This document shows positions 29,130 through 39,579 of a stretch of DNA of 64,000 bases, in pieces. The stretch is from the NCBI RefSeq assembly GCF_030699305.1, contig NZ_JAUYNB010000010.1, positions 518,857 through 582,856 of the forward strand, in the 5' to 3' direction. A program made the translations under genes and the position numbers. The DNA comes from Novosphingobium sp. (GTDB lineage Bacteria; Pseudomonadota; Alphaproteobacteria; Sphingomonadales; Sphingomonadaceae). Under the pieces are notes generated by a model. That model made no database searches. It saw nothing but the letters and a program-made list of their open reading frames with translations, and was not told the DNA's origin. Numbering within the stretch: position 1 is the stretch's first letter; every line of letters starts with the position of its first letter.

Positions 29130-30446
29130 ATGGAGTTTGGCGTGACCGCATCCCAACCGGCTTTTCCCGCACTGGTCCGGACATTTGCCCGGATCGGCTG
29201 CGTCAGTTTTGGCGGGCCAGCCGGCCAGATCGCGCTGATGCACCGCGAACTGGTGGAGGAACGCGGCTGGATCAGCGAAGATCAGTATCTCCACGCGCTC
29301 AACTTCTGTCATCTCCTGCCGGGGCCGGAAGCGCAGCAGCTGGCCACCTGGATCGGCTGGAAACTGCACGGCTGGCGGGGCGGGCTGGCAGCGGGGTTGC
29401 TGTTCGTCATTCCCGGCGCGGTGGTGATTCTGGCGCTGTCGATGCTTTATGCCATGGCCGCACAACTGGACTGGTTCGCGGCGCTGTTCCTGGGGATCAA
29501 GGCGGCGGTGCTGGCGGTGGTGGTGCAGGCGCTGTTGCGGATTGCCGGGCGCGCGCTCGATACCCGGTTCAAGCAGGGGCTGGCGTTCGCCGCATTTGCC
29601 GGGCTGACGTTGCTGGCGCTGCCGTTCCCGCTGGTGGTGCTGGGAGCCGGGGCGCTGGGCTTTGCCGCTGCAGCGCTGCGGCCAGACTGGCTGGCATTGA
29701 AGCTGGCAACAGATCCGGCGCCGCTGCCCCCGCGTCCGTGGGCGGCCAGCCTGCGCGCGGTCCTGGTCTGGGGCGCGGTGTGGGTGGCCCCGTTGGTGTT
29801 GGTGCTGGTCACGTTGGGTCGGGATCACGTGCTGTGGCAGATCGGCGTGTTCTTCTCGCAGCTGGCGGTGGTGACGTTCGGCGGGGCCTATGCCGTGCTG
29901 GCCTATATGGCGCAGGAGGCGGTCGGCACGCTCGGCTGGCTCAGCACGGGTGAAATGGCCGATGGGCTGGGGCTGGCCGAAACCACGCCGGGGCCGCTGA
30001 TTCTGGTAACCCAGTTCGTGGGCTATCTGGCCGCATTCCGTGCACCGGAACCGTTCAGTCCGCTGGTCGCCGGGCTGCTGGGCGCGGTGCTGACTACTTG
30101 GGTCACGTTTGCGCCCTGCTTCCTGTGGATTTTCACGTTTGCCCCGTGGATCGAGCGGCTGGAGCGCGCGGTTCGGCTGAAAGGCGCTCTGGCGGCGGTG
30201 ACGGCTGCTGTCGTGGGCGTGATCGCCAGCCTTGCGCTTTGGTTTGCCGGACACCTGTTGTTTCGCCAGTTCGATTCGGGCGCGCCCGCCGACTTGCCGT
30301 TCGACTTGCCGGTGTGGGCCAGTTTCGACTGGCGCGCAGCGCTGCTTGCTGCGGTCAGTGCGGTCTTGTTGCTGCGGTTGAAATGGGGCGTGCTGCCGGT
30401 TTTGGCGGCGGCGGCGTCAGGCGGGCTGGTGCTGGCCCAGTTCTGA
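29130..30446 (+). CDS. chrA: Chromate transporter, full-length two-domain ChrA
   Basis: 438-residue membrane protein of the CHR superfamily with two homologous halves. The signature FARIGCVSFGGPAGQIALMHRELV opens the first half; the second begins IGVFFSQLAVVTFGGAYAVLAYM and includes TPGPLILVTQFVGYLAAF. About ten to twelve hydrophobic helices are present. The full-length form is associated with chromate efflux. Start ATG 29130 is preceded by GGGAGG; the TTG at 29112 is an in-frame alternative. No chrB regulator is adjacent. Confidence 0.92.
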   Translation: MEFGVTASQPAFPALVRTFARIGCVSFGGPAGQIALMHRELVEERGWISEDQYLHALNFCHLLPGPEAQQLATWIGWKLHGWRGGLAAGLLFVIPGAVVILALSMLYAMAAQLDWFAALFLGIKAAVLAVVVQALLRIAGRALDTRFKQGLAFAAFAGLTLLALPFPLVVLGAGALGFAAAALRPDWLALKLATDPAPLPPRPWAASLRAVLVWGAVWVAPLVLVLVTLGRDHVLWQIGVFFSQLAVVTFGGAYAVLAYMAQEAVGTLGWLSTGEMADGLGLAETTPGPLILVTQFVGYLAAFRAPEPFSPLVAGLLGAVLTTWVTFAPCFLWIFTFAPWIERLERAVRLKGALAAVTAAVVGVIASLALWFAGHLLFRQFDSGAPADLPFDLPVWASFDWRAALLAAVSAVLLLRLKWGVLPVLAAAASGGLVLAQF

Positions 30447-30674
30447 CACCAGCCAGCCGACCAGCCAGACCCGCACCGCACCGGCCAGCCCCGGCGGGAC
30501 GGGCGCGGCGATGCGTTCGGCGTCGATCCGGGCCACCAGCGCGTTGATCGGCAGGCCCTCGGCCGCAGCGGCTTGTTTCAGCAGTTCCCAGAACAGCGGT
30601 TCAAGGCTGATCGAGGTCTTGTGCCCGGCAATCTCGACCGAGCGTTTGACCGGGGGGTGAAAGGGTGTGGTCAC
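30417..30674 (-). CDS. Small ribbon-helix-helix domain protein
   Basis: 85 residues. KRSVEIAGHKTSISLEPLFWELLKQAAAAEGLPINALVARID matches the ribbon-helix-helix family (PF13467 type): a basic beta strand followed by two helices. Likely a DNA-binding regulator; target unknown. The 3' end overlaps the convergent chrA gene by 30 bases. Confidence 0.8.
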   Translation of the reverse strand: MTTPFHPPVKRSVEIAGHKTSISLEPLFWELLKQAAAAEGLPINALVARIDAERIAAPVPPGLAGAVRVWLVGWLVSELGQHQPA

Positions 30675-30874
30675 CCGGCGGTTCTATCCCTTCGCGCTGC
30701 AACAGGGAAGGACCGGAAACCATGCTTTCCTACACGGCCGCAGTGTGCGAACCCGGTGACCGGTGCAAGTAGGGCGGCGCCCGCTGCCAGCCGTTGCGAT
30801 AAATCACTATATATCTGAAATTAAACGGTTATTTCTAAAATCAAGGTGCAGCTTTGGGGCATTTGACAGCGCTT

Positions 30875-30908
30875 CGACCTGCGCCTGGTGATTGTCAGGC
30901 GCAGGTCG
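30875..30908 (-). terminator. Stem-loop downstream of phaB, possible terminator without U tract
   Basis: 13-base perfect stem (CGACCTGCGCCTG, 30875-30887, with complement 30896-30908) and 8-base loop, 12 bases beyond the phaB stop. No T run follows on the minus strand, so it may be a weak or mRNA-stabilising structure. Confidence 0.5.
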
Positions 30909-30920
30909 GTGCCGCTTGGT

Positions 30921-31643
30921 TCAATACATGTGCTGGCCGCCGTTGATGCTCATCGTCGATCCGGTCACGAACCCGCCGTTCTCGGATGTGAGGAAGGCGA
31001 CGCCGCGCGCAATCTCCTCGGCATTGCCAAGGCGGCCGACCGGGATCTTGGCGACGATCTTTTCCAGCACCGGAGCGGGGACGGCGGCGACCATATCGGT
31101 ATCGATATAGCCCGGCGCGATGGCGTTGACCGTCACCCCGAACTTCGCGCCTTCCTGCGCCAGCGCCTTGGTAAAGCCGTGGATGCCGGATTTGGCGGCG
31201 GCGTAGTTGACCTGGCCATACTGGCCGGCCTGCCCGTTGATCGACCCGATGTTGACGATCCGCCCCCAGCCGCGTTCGCGCATTCCGGGGAAAGTGGCCT
31301 TGGCCATATTGAAGCAACCACCCAGGTTGATTCGCATCACCTCGTTCCAGTCGTCGAAGCTCATCTTGTGGAGCACGCCATCGCGGGTGACCCCGGCGTT
31401 GTTGATGACGATATCAACCGGGCCATATTCGGCGGCAATGTCGTTGCAGTTGTGGATGCAGGCTTCATGATCGCCCACGTCCCAGCGGATCGAGGGGATG
31501 CCGGTGCGGGCGGTGAAGGCCTTGGCCGTCTGATCGTTGCCGCCATAGTTGGCGATCACGGTGTGGCCCTGTTTCTGCAGGCGCAGGCTGATTGCCTCAC
31601 CAATCCCTCTCGTTCCGCCGGTGACGATTGCGACGCGTGCCAT
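30921..31643 (-). CDS. phaB: Acetoacetyl-CoA reductase
   Basis: NADPH-dependent reductase producing (R)-3-hydroxybutyryl-CoA for polyhydroxyalkanoate synthesis. 240-residue short-chain dehydrogenase with the cofactor motif TGGTRGIGEA (8-17), NNAG (81-84) and the catalytic set Ser134, Tyr147 and Lys151 (NIGSINGQAGQYGQVNYAAAK). The sequence VTRDGVLHKM and C-terminal SINGGQHMY are typical of PhaB rather than FabG. No phaA or phaC is in the window. Start ATG 31643. Confidence 0.93.
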   Translation of the reverse strand: MARVAIVTGGTRGIGEAISLRLQKQGHTVIANYGGNDQTAKAFTARTGIPSIRWDVGDHEACIHNCNDIAAEYGPVDIVINNAGVTRDGVLHKMSFDDWNEVMRINLGGCFNMAKATFPGMRERGWGRIVNIGSINGQAGQYGQVNYAAAKSGIHGFTKALAQEGAKFGVTVNAIAPGYIDTDMVAAVPAPVLEKIVAKIPVGRLGNAEEIARGVAFLTSENGGFVTGSTMSINGGQHMY

Positions 31644-31757
31644 ACCAGACTACTCCCCTTGCTACGTATTCCGTAGCGGCAAGACTATGCTGCCCGCCGT
31701 CCTCCGGCAAGATATCCGCATACGTAAATTTCTGGGACTGGCAGGGTGGATTGCCGG

Positions 31758-32519
31758 TCAGAACCGGAACTGGGTGCCGACGTAAACCGCCTGATTATCC
31801 TGCCGTCCGTCGGTCAGCGGCAGCAGCCGGTCCCGGTCGGAAGAGGAATACCGCACCCCGGCCGTGACGTTGAGATTGCGCGACAGGCGATAGCGGCCAC
31901 CGACGTCCACCGTCTGTTCGTTCTGTTCGAACGTGCGCGGGCTGCGACCGGATTTTTCCCGCTCATCCAGCGCGATGTGCGGGCTGAACCGGGCGGGATC
32001 ACCCTTGACGGTGGAGGTGCTGGGTTTGAACGCGGCCAGATCGGGAATCGCGCCTTCGCGGGTCTCGATCGCGGCGTTTGATTGCGCGAAACTGCGATAC
32101 CCACGCGCCGAACCGAGGCTGTAGCCGGTGGGGGCAATCCGCAAGGCCCCGTTGGTGGCAGCATCGCTGGCCCCCTGCTTTGCGCCCAGCATCAGCTGCC
32201 GCGCGCTGTTCGCGTCCAGCCGCACGGCGACGGTCACCGACCGGTCCAGCCGGCTGGGTGTGGCCGCCGGGGTGAACCTGAACATCCGTCCTTTCGACAA
32301 GGCGCGGACCGAGATCGAGCGGGACAGGCGCGGGTCAACTTCGGCCGGCATGAATTCCCCGCTGGCGACTTCGGCCTGCGGGGCAAGCGGTTCCGGTTCA
32401 AAGCGGTTGGACAAGGCCAGCACGGCGCTGGGCAAAGCCAGCAGGCCGACCGCACCGGCCAGCAGCATGGCGGCAGCGGCCCCCCCGCGCTTGTCCAGCC
32501 TGATAGCCTTTGCCCGCAT
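31758..32519 (-). CDS. Outer-membrane-like protein of unknown family
   Basis: 253 residues. Signal peptide near residues 1-36 (MRAKAIRLDKRGGAAAAMLLAGAVG...). A middle region without recognisable domain (about 40-200) is followed by a short beta-rich end: TVDVGGRYRLSRNLNVTAGVRYSSSDRDR and AVYVGTQFRF. Alternating residues and a C-terminal Phe are typical of outer-membrane beta strands, so the tail may be two strands of a small barrel or an anchor. Start at 32519 chosen from the signal peptide; the frame is open further upstream. Confidence 0.6.
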   Translation of the reverse strand: MRAKAIRLDKRGGAAAAMLLAGAVGLLALPSAVLALSNRFEPEPLAPQAEVASGEFMPAEVDPRLSRSISVRALSKGRMFRFTPAATPSRLDRSVTVAVRLDANSARQLMLGAKQGASDAATNGALRIAPTGYSLGSARGYRSFAQSNAAIETREGAIPDLAAFKPSTSTVKGDPARFSPHIALDEREKSGRSPRTFEQNEQTVDVGGRYRLSRNLNVTAGVRYSSSDRDRLLPLTDGRQDNQAVYVGTQFRF

Positions 32520-32798
32520 GATAAATCCGATGGTCCTTGCCGCCCGGTGGCTGCGCTGCCAGCGATTCTGGCCGCGCATTACCAATGGTCGCGCCAAACG
32601 CGCAACAATCCAAGGCCTAAATGGGATCACGGCCGTGAATTCCACCTTAACAGGCCGGTCGGCATACCATTCAGCGGGCATTCAGCGGTGGAAGGCCCAA
32701 GAAGCAGGCGATGTCCGCACTTGCCGCTGGTGCTGCCTTGGTTATAGAGGCAGCGGCGGACGCATCGCGCCGCAACACACAGGATCTGGATTGACGCA

Positions 32799-33260
32799 AT
32801 GATCGCCACAACCACCACCGGCCGTACTTCTTTCCGTCTGATCGGCCGTGCCGGGCTGGTTGCCGTCGCTGCGCTGGCGCTGGTCAGCTGCGGCAAGAAG
32901 AACCGCCCGCAAGCTGATCTGGCCGCTTCGCAGGTCACCACGATCGGCGTGAACAGCTATCTGTGGCGCGCCAGCCTTGAAGCGCTCAGCTTCATGCCGC
33001 TGCTGCAAACCGATTCCAACGGCGGCGTGATCGTGACCGACTGGTACACCAACCCCAGCAATCCGGGTGAGCGGATGAAGGTGACGGTTACGATTCTCGA
33101 CCAGGATCTGCGGGCCGATGCACTGCGGGTGGCCGCCAGCCGTCAGGTCGCACAGGGCGGGACTTGGGTCGACGCCCCGGTCCAGGCCGCGACCGTGCAG
33201 AAACTGGAAGACGTGATCCTGACCAAGGCGCGCGATCTTCGCCGCGGCGCGATCAAGTAA
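32799..33260 (+). CDS. DUF3576 lipoprotein
   Basis: 153 residues. Lipoprotein signal with lipobox LVSC (Cys about residue 31). The mature part contains TTIGVNSYLWRASLEALSFMPLLQTDSNGGVIVTDWY, diagnostic for DUF3576, a family conserved immediately upstream of leuS in many alphaproteobacteria. Function is unknown; its link to leuS-lptE points to an envelope role. It is 63 bases from leuS. Confidence 0.9.
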   Translation: MIATTTTGRTSFRLIGRAGLVAVAALALVSCGKKNRPQADLAASQVTTIGVNSYLWRASLEALSFMPLLQTDSNGGVIVTDWYTNPSNPGERMKVTVTILDQDLRADALRVAASRQVAQGGTWVDAPVQAATVQKLEDVILTKARDLRRGAIK

Positions 33261-33323
33261 GCCAGCCCGCTTCCGCTCAACTCCCCCCTCGACAAGCCGC
33301 ACCGTGCGGCTAGAGGGGCGGGT

Positions 33324-35930
33324 ATGACCACTGCCAATCAAGATACCGGTCGGTTCGATCCGACTTCCGCCGATCCGCGCTGGCAGCGCGAATGGGACGA
33401 CGCGCAAAGCTTCCGCGCGGATGACAATTCGCCCAAGCCGCGCAGCTATGTGCTGGAAATGTTTCCCTATCCTTCGGGGCGCATCCATATCGGCCACGTG
33501 CGCAACTATACGATGGGCGATGTGCTGGCCCGCTATAAGCGGATGCAGGGCTTTGAAGTGCTGCATCCGATGGGCTGGGACGCCTTCGGGATGCCGGCTG
33601 AGAACGCCGCGATGGAAAAGGGCGTCCACCCCGGCGGCTGGACCCGCGACAATATCGCCAACATGAAGGCGCAGCTGAAGCGCCTCGGCTTCGCGCTCGA
33701 CTGGAGCCGCGAAATCGCCACGTGCGAGCCGGAGTATTACGGCCACGAACAGGCGCTGTTCCTCGATCTTTATGCGGCCGGGCTGGTCTACCGCAAGGAA
33801 TCGGCGGTCAACTGGGACCCGGTCGACATGACCGTGCTGGCCAACGAACAGGTGATCGACGGGCGCGGCTGGCGCAGCGGCGCGCTGGTCGAAAAGCGCA
33901 AGCTGAGCCAGTGGTTCCTGAAGATCACCGACTTTGCCGATGAACTGCTCGAAGGGCTGGGCAACCTCGACAACTGGCCGGAAAAGGTCCGGCTGATGCA
34001 GGAAAACTGGATCGGCAAGTCACAGGGCCTGCAATTCCGCTTCCACAGCGCCGATGGCGGAGCCGAGGTTGAGGTGTTCACCACCCGCCCGGACACGATC
34101 TTTGGTGCCAGCTTCGTTGCCATCGCTGCCGATCACCCGATTGCGCAGGCGCAGGCCGCGAACAATCCGGCGGTTGCGGACTTCATCGCGCAGTGCAAGC
34201 TGGGCGGGACGACGGCGGCGGAAATCGAAACGCAGGAAAAGCTGGGTTACGACACCGGTCTGCGCCTTTCCCATCCGTTCGATCCGGCGATCGAGCTGCC
34301 GCTCTACATCGCCAACTTCGTGCTGATGGATTACGGCACCGGCGCGGTGTTCGGCTGCCCGGCGCATGACCAGCGCGATCTGGACTTCGCGCGCAAGTAT
34401 GACCTACCCGTCACCCGCGTGGTGGCCGATGGCGACCTGACCGATCCGGTGTTCGTTGGCAACGAAGCTTACACCGGCCCCGGCGCGCTGGTAAACTCGC
34501 GCTTCCTCGACGGGATGGACGTCGAAGCGGCCAAGGCCGAAGTGATCAGCCGCGCCGAAGTCGGCAACTGGGGCCACGGCACCACCGTCTGGCGGCTGCG
34601 CGACTGGGGCGTTTCGCGCCAGCGCTATTGGGGCACGCCGATCCCGTTCATCCATTGTGAAGCCTGCGGCGTCGTGCCGGTGCCCAAGGAGCAGCTGCCG
34701 GTCACGCTGCCCGAAGACGTCAGCTTCGACATTCCGGGCAACCCGCTGCTGCGCCACCCGACCTGGAAGCACGTCGATTGCCCAAGTTGCGGCAAGGCTG
34801 CGGTGCGGGAAACCGATACGCTGGATACCTTCGTTGATTCGTCGTGGTATTTCCTGCGCTTCGCCAGCCAGCCCACTGACAAGCCGTTCGATCCCGAAGT
34901 GATCGCCAAGTGGCTGCCGGTGGAACAGTATATCGGCGGGATCGAACACGCGATTCTGCACTTGCTCTACGCCCGGTTCTGGACCCGCGCGCTGGAACGG
35001 ATCGGCAAGATCAACGTCAAGGAACCCTTCGCCAGCCTGTTTACGCAAGGGATGGTGACGCATGAGACTTATCAACTTGAGCGAACGCGTCCGATTACCA
35101 AAGACGAGTTCGAACGACTCTGGCCTGATGACGAGTTCGATCCCAGCGTCGAAATGACCGATCTTAGCTGGGTAGCGCCAACAGAGATCGAGCGCACATC
35201 AGATGGAGCAACGCTGAGGGAGACGGGGGAGCCTGTCAGAATCGGCCGCGTCATCAAGATGTCGAAGAGCAAGAAGAACGTCGTCGATCCCGATGACATC
35301 ATCGACCAGTATGGCGCGGACGCCGTGCGCTGGTTCATGCTGTCCGACAGCCCGCCGGAGCGCGATCTGCCGTGGTCCGAGGCGGGCATCGAAGGCTGCG
35401 CCCGGTTCGTCCAGCGGCTGTGGCGGCTGTTCGCGCAGTATGACGCCGCCGCGACCGGCGAGGACAAGGCGCTTGACCGCAAGCGCGACCAGACGGTCGC
35501 CGCGATTGCCGCCGATATCGAGGCGCTGAGCTTCAACAAGGCGGTCGCGCGGATCTACGAACTGACCAGCGCGACCGACAAGGCCGCGCCGTCTGCCAGC
35601 CGCTCCGCCGCGATCCGCGCGCTGCTGCTGCTGGCCGCGCCGATGATGCCGCATCTGGCTGAGGAAGCGTGGAGCAAGGTCGGCGAAGGCCTGATTGCCG
35701 ATGCCGCCTGGCCGCCGGTCGATCCGGCGCTGCTGGTCGAGGACGAAGTGACCATCGCGGTCCAGGTGCTGGGCAAATTGCGCGACACGATCACGGTTGC
35801 CAAGGGCACGCCGAAGGACGAACTTGAGGCGCTTGCTCTGGCCTCTGACAAGGTGCAGCGTGCGCTGGATGGCAAGCCGGTGAAGAAAGTGATCGTGGTG
35901 CCCGACCGTCTGGTAAACCTTGTCGCATGA
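33324..35930 (+). CDS. leuS: Leucyl-tRNA synthetase
   Basis: 868 residues, class I synthetase. HIGH motif HIGH at 55-58 ([15 protein letters not shown]); editing domain with [14 protein letters not shown] and the [10 protein letters not shown] loop; KMSKSKKNV near residue 646. Alphaproteobacterial length. A patch between GMVTHETY and the KMSKS loop (35061-35250) has codon use and GC unlike the rest, suggesting a recombined or inserted segment, although the frame is intact. Overlaps lptE by four bases. Confidence 0.98.
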   Translation: MTTANQDTGRFDPTSADPRWQREWDDAQSFRADDNSPKPRSYVLEMFPYPSGRIHIGHVRNYTMGDVLARYKRMQGFEVLHPMGWDAFGMPAENAAMEKGVHPGGWTRDNIANMKAQLKRLGFALDWSREIATCEPEYYGHEQALFLDLYAAGLVYRKESAVNWDPVDMTVLANEQVIDGRGWRSGALVEKRKLSQWFLKITDFADELLEGLGNLDNWPEKVRLMQENWIGKSQGLQFRFHSADGGAEVEVFTTRPDTIFGASFVAIAADHPIAQAQAANNPAVADFIAQCKLGGTTAAEIETQEKLGYDTGLRLSHPFDPAIELPLYIANFVLMDYGTGAVFGCPAHDQRDLDFARKYDLPVTRVVADGDLTDPVFVGNEAYTGPGALVNSRFLDGMDVEAAKAEVISRAEVGNWGHGTTVWRLRDWGVSRQRYWGTPIPFIHCEACGVVPVPKEQLPVTLPEDVSFDIPGNPLLRHPTWKHVDCPSCGKAAVRETDTLDTFVDSSWYFLRFASQPTDKPFDPEVIAKWLPVEQYIGGIEHAILHLLYARFWTRALERIGKINVKEPFASLFTQGMVTHETYQLERTRPITKDEFERLWPDDEFDPSVEMTDLSWVAPTEIERTSDGATLRETGEPVRIGRVIKMSKSKKNVVDPDDIIDQYGADAVRWFMLSDSPPERDLPWSEAGIEGCARFVQRLWRLFAQYDAAATGEDKALDRKRDQTVAAIAADIEALSFNKAVARIYELTSATDKAAPSASRSAAIRALLLLAAPMMPHLAEEAWSKVGEGLIADAAWPPVDPALLVEDEVTIAVQVLGKLRDTITVAKGTPKDELEALALASDKVQRALDGKPVKKVIVVPDRLVNLVA

Positions 35931-36442
35931 AGCGGCTGTGCATCCTTGTTGCAACGGCGTTGCTGTCTGCTTGCGGGCTTCAGCCGATGTATGCGGGCGG
36001 GGCTGGCGGCGCGGTCGCGCAAGGGCTGGCGGCGGTTGAGGTTCCGGCGATCGAGGGGCGCGCAGGCTGGCTGATGCGCAATGCGCTGGTTGACCGGCTC
36101 GGCGCGGCGGGCGGGCAGAACGCCCCGGCGCGCTACCGGCTTGATGTGCGGCTGGATGACAAGCTGGAAGGGCTTGGCCTGCTGTCGGATGACACCATCG
36201 GCCGCGAACGCCGGACCTTGCGGGCGCGTTACCAGCTGGTCGATCTGGCCAGCGGCGACATCCTGCTCGACGCGACAGCCGGTTCGGACGCCGGGATTGA
36301 CGTGGTTTCATCGGAATACGCGACCATCGCGGCCGAACAGACCGCGCTGGAAAATCTTTCAAAGTCGGTGGCAGACCGGATCATCACCCGCGTCTCGCTG
36401 CAATTGCGCGCCGCTGCGCGTGAACAATCCTCGGGCCAGTGA
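35927..36442 (+). CDS. lptE: LPS-assembly lipoprotein LptE
   Basis: 171 residues. Lipobox LSAC (Cys about residue 16), followed by GLQPMYAGG, the standard LptE opening. Forms the outer-membrane LPS translocon with LptD. Co-translated with leuS (ATGA overlap) and overlapping holA. The order leuS-lptE-holA is conserved across proteobacteria. Confidence 0.93.
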   Translation: MKRLCILVATALLSACGLQPMYAGGAGGAVAQGLAAVEVPAIEGRAGWLMRNALVDRLGAAGGQNAPARYRLDVRLDDKLEGLGLLSDDTIGRERRTLRARYQLVDLASGDILLDATAGSDAGIDVVSSEYATIAAEQTALENLSKSVADRIITRVSLQLRAAAREQSSGQ

Positions 36443-37467
36443 AGGCCACCCAGAAAGACTTCAAAGGCCAGGCCCCGCGCTTCGCGCGTGAGGCGGGCGT
36501 GTTCTTTTTCTGCGGGCCTGATGAAGCCGGGGTGCAGGATGCCGCCACCCAGATCGCCGCGCTGCTGCCCGACGCGGGCGAGCGGGTGGAACTGTCCGGC
36601 GCCGACTTGCGGCGCGATCCGGTGCGGCTGGGCGATGAAGCCCGCTCCACCTCGTTGTTCGGTGACAAGCGCCACATCTGGGTCCGCGCCAACGGCGATG
36701 AAGCGCACGACGCGGTTGAAACGCTGCTGTCCGGCACGGCTGAGGCCTGCCCGGTCCTGATCGTGGCAACCAGCGCGACCGACAAATCGCGCACCGCAAA
36801 ACTGCTGGCGAATCGCCCCGATGCGCTGGTCGCCATGTTCTATCCGCCCGATTTGCGCACGCTCACCGCGTCTGTGCGAGATCTGGCCGATGCTGCCGGG
36901 GTGCGGCTGGGCGGCGATCTGGCCGAACGGATCGCCCGGGCCTCTGCGCTCGACCTGCGGCTGGCGCAGTCGGAAGTGACCAAGCTGGCGCTCTACCTCG
37001 ATGCCAGCCCGCAAGCTCCGCGCAATGCCGATCTCGCCGCGCTTGAGGCGATCGTGGCGCGGACCGAGGAAGATGGGCTGATGCCGATCGTCAACGCCGT
37101 GCTGGGCGGTGAGGTCGCCAAGCTGCCGCATGAACTGCGCCGGATGCGCGAACTGGGGCTGAACCCGGTGGGCGTGTTGCTGGCGGTTGAGCGCCGCGCC
37201 GCGCAATTGGCGGGACTGGCCGCAAAGGCCGGTCCGCGCGGCGATATCGGTGAGTTGATCAAGGCCGAAGTCGCATCGCGCCGGATCTTCTGGAAGGATG
37301 AACGCGATATCGGGGCGCAATTGCGCCGCTGGCGCGGTCCGCGGCTGGCCCGACTGGTCGAAAAGCTGATCGGCCTGCACCGGGCATTGCTCGTCAACAG
37401 CCAGCAGGCGGAGCTGCTGCTGGCACAGGGACTCGCCGAAATTGCGCGAGCAGCAGCCAAGCGCTGA
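36439..37467 (+). CDS. holA: DNA polymerase III delta subunit
   Basis: 342 residues, clamp-loader subunit. FFFCGPDEAG near the start and domain pattern (AAA-like N-terminal half, three-helix lid, C-terminal collar) match HolA. GTG start at 36439 overlaps the lptE stop. No catalytic ATPase motif is expected in delta. Last gene of the DUF3576-leuS-lptE-holA unit. Confidence 0.93.
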   Translation: MKATQKDFKGQAPRFAREAGVFFFCGPDEAGVQDAATQIAALLPDAGERVELSGADLRRDPVRLGDEARSTSLFGDKRHIWVRANGDEAHDAVETLLSGTAEACPVLIVATSATDKSRTAKLLANRPDALVAMFYPPDLRTLTASVRDLADAAGVRLGGDLAERIARASALDLRLAQSEVTKLALYLDASPQAPRNADLAALEAIVARTEEDGLMPIVNAVLGGEVAKLPHELRRMRELGLNPVGVLLAVERRAAQLAGLAAKAGPRGDIGELIKAEVASRRIFWKDERDIGAQLRRWRGPRLARLVEKLIGLHRALLVNSQQAELLLAQGLAEIARAAAKR

Positions 37468-37574
37468 CCCAATGCGGTGCGATTGTTTGCAGCCGCGAAG
37501 CAGAATTAGGTGTTCCTATCATCGGCTTGGCTTGTTAGGCTGCATACGGGCGCGCAACTGGGACATTTTTTGCC

Positions 37575-38963
<1,389 letters not shown>

Positions 38964-39189
38964 TTGCCCCGTTTCACGCCGATTCGGCATAGTGCGCCAT
39001 GGCGGGCGGATTGTCGGTATCGATCTGACCCGATGGCCGTAAAAGGCGCATCTTCGGCCCGATTTTGCTGCAACGCAGCGAAAAAACGCGGATCATGTCG
39101 TATTCCTACAATCGGAATGCCAACAGCGCTTTACTAGATGCGCTTGCGTGTGTTAACTACCTCTTGCATTTCTGATTTGGAGAATTCTT

Positions 39190-39507
39190 GTGGCTGGACA
39201 ATTTTTTGCAGTGCTTGCTGCGGCTGGGCTGGTTAGCGCCGGTGTTGCCGCTACGGGCGAAACTCGCTCCGCTGCCGCCCTTCCGACCGTAGCGGTCGAA
39301 GGTGTGGCTGTTGCCGCTGCGGCTGAAGCCGATGCGTGCAAGACCGAAGTCAAGGGCAACGACGTGGTCGCCACCCTGAAGCAGGACCGTGCTTGCTACG
39401 GTGCTGGCCAGGGCGACGGCGAAGGCGAAAGCGCGCTTCCGATCCTGCTCGGCGCCGGTGCGATGATTGGGATCGCCATCGCTCTGGGGAGCAGCAGCAA
39501 CGGCTGA
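39190..39507 (+). CDS. Small secreted or membrane-associated protein in the EPS locus
   Basis: 105 residues. GTG start at 39190 with GGAGA upstream. N-terminal hydrophobic signal (GQFFAVLAAAGLVSAGVAATG), a short Ala/Val-rich middle with two Cys (DACKTEVKG, DRACYGAG) and a C-terminal hydrophobic segment (ALPILLGAGAMIGIAIALG) followed by SSSNG. Family not recognised. Its own terminator (39536-39571) separates it from the next gene, so it may be highly expressed alone. The paired Cys and tail segment suggest a small envelope protein. Confidence 0.7.
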   Translation: MAGQFFAVLAAAGLVSAGVAATGETRSAAALPTVAVEGVAVAAAAEADACKTEVKGNDVVATLKQDRACYGAGQGDGEGESALPILLGAGAMIGIAIALGSSSNG

Positions 39508-39535
39508 TCGCACGTTGTTACTGCACTAAGAATAC

Positions 39536-39571
39536 AAAAAGGCCCCGTCTTTGGCGCGGGCCTTTTTTTTG
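39536..39571 (+). terminator. Rho-independent terminator after the small secreted protein gene
   Basis: AAAAAGGCCC... ...GGGCCTTTTTTTT: GC-rich stem flanked by A and T runs, ending in eight T. It lies between the small gene and the ligase-like gene, immediately before the latter's start, so the downstream genes depend on read-through or an overlapping promoter. Confidence 0.88.
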
Positions 39572-39579
39572 TCCGGAGT

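Noticed and set aside
30675..30874. AT-rich gap before the phaB stem-loop considered as a small RNA gene
   Set aside because: No promoter-terminator pair or conserved fold could be recognised by eye.
31717..31724. CGCATACG upstream of phaB, shared with the LacI-type motif
   Set aside because: Only eight bases match; too short to claim a third operator.
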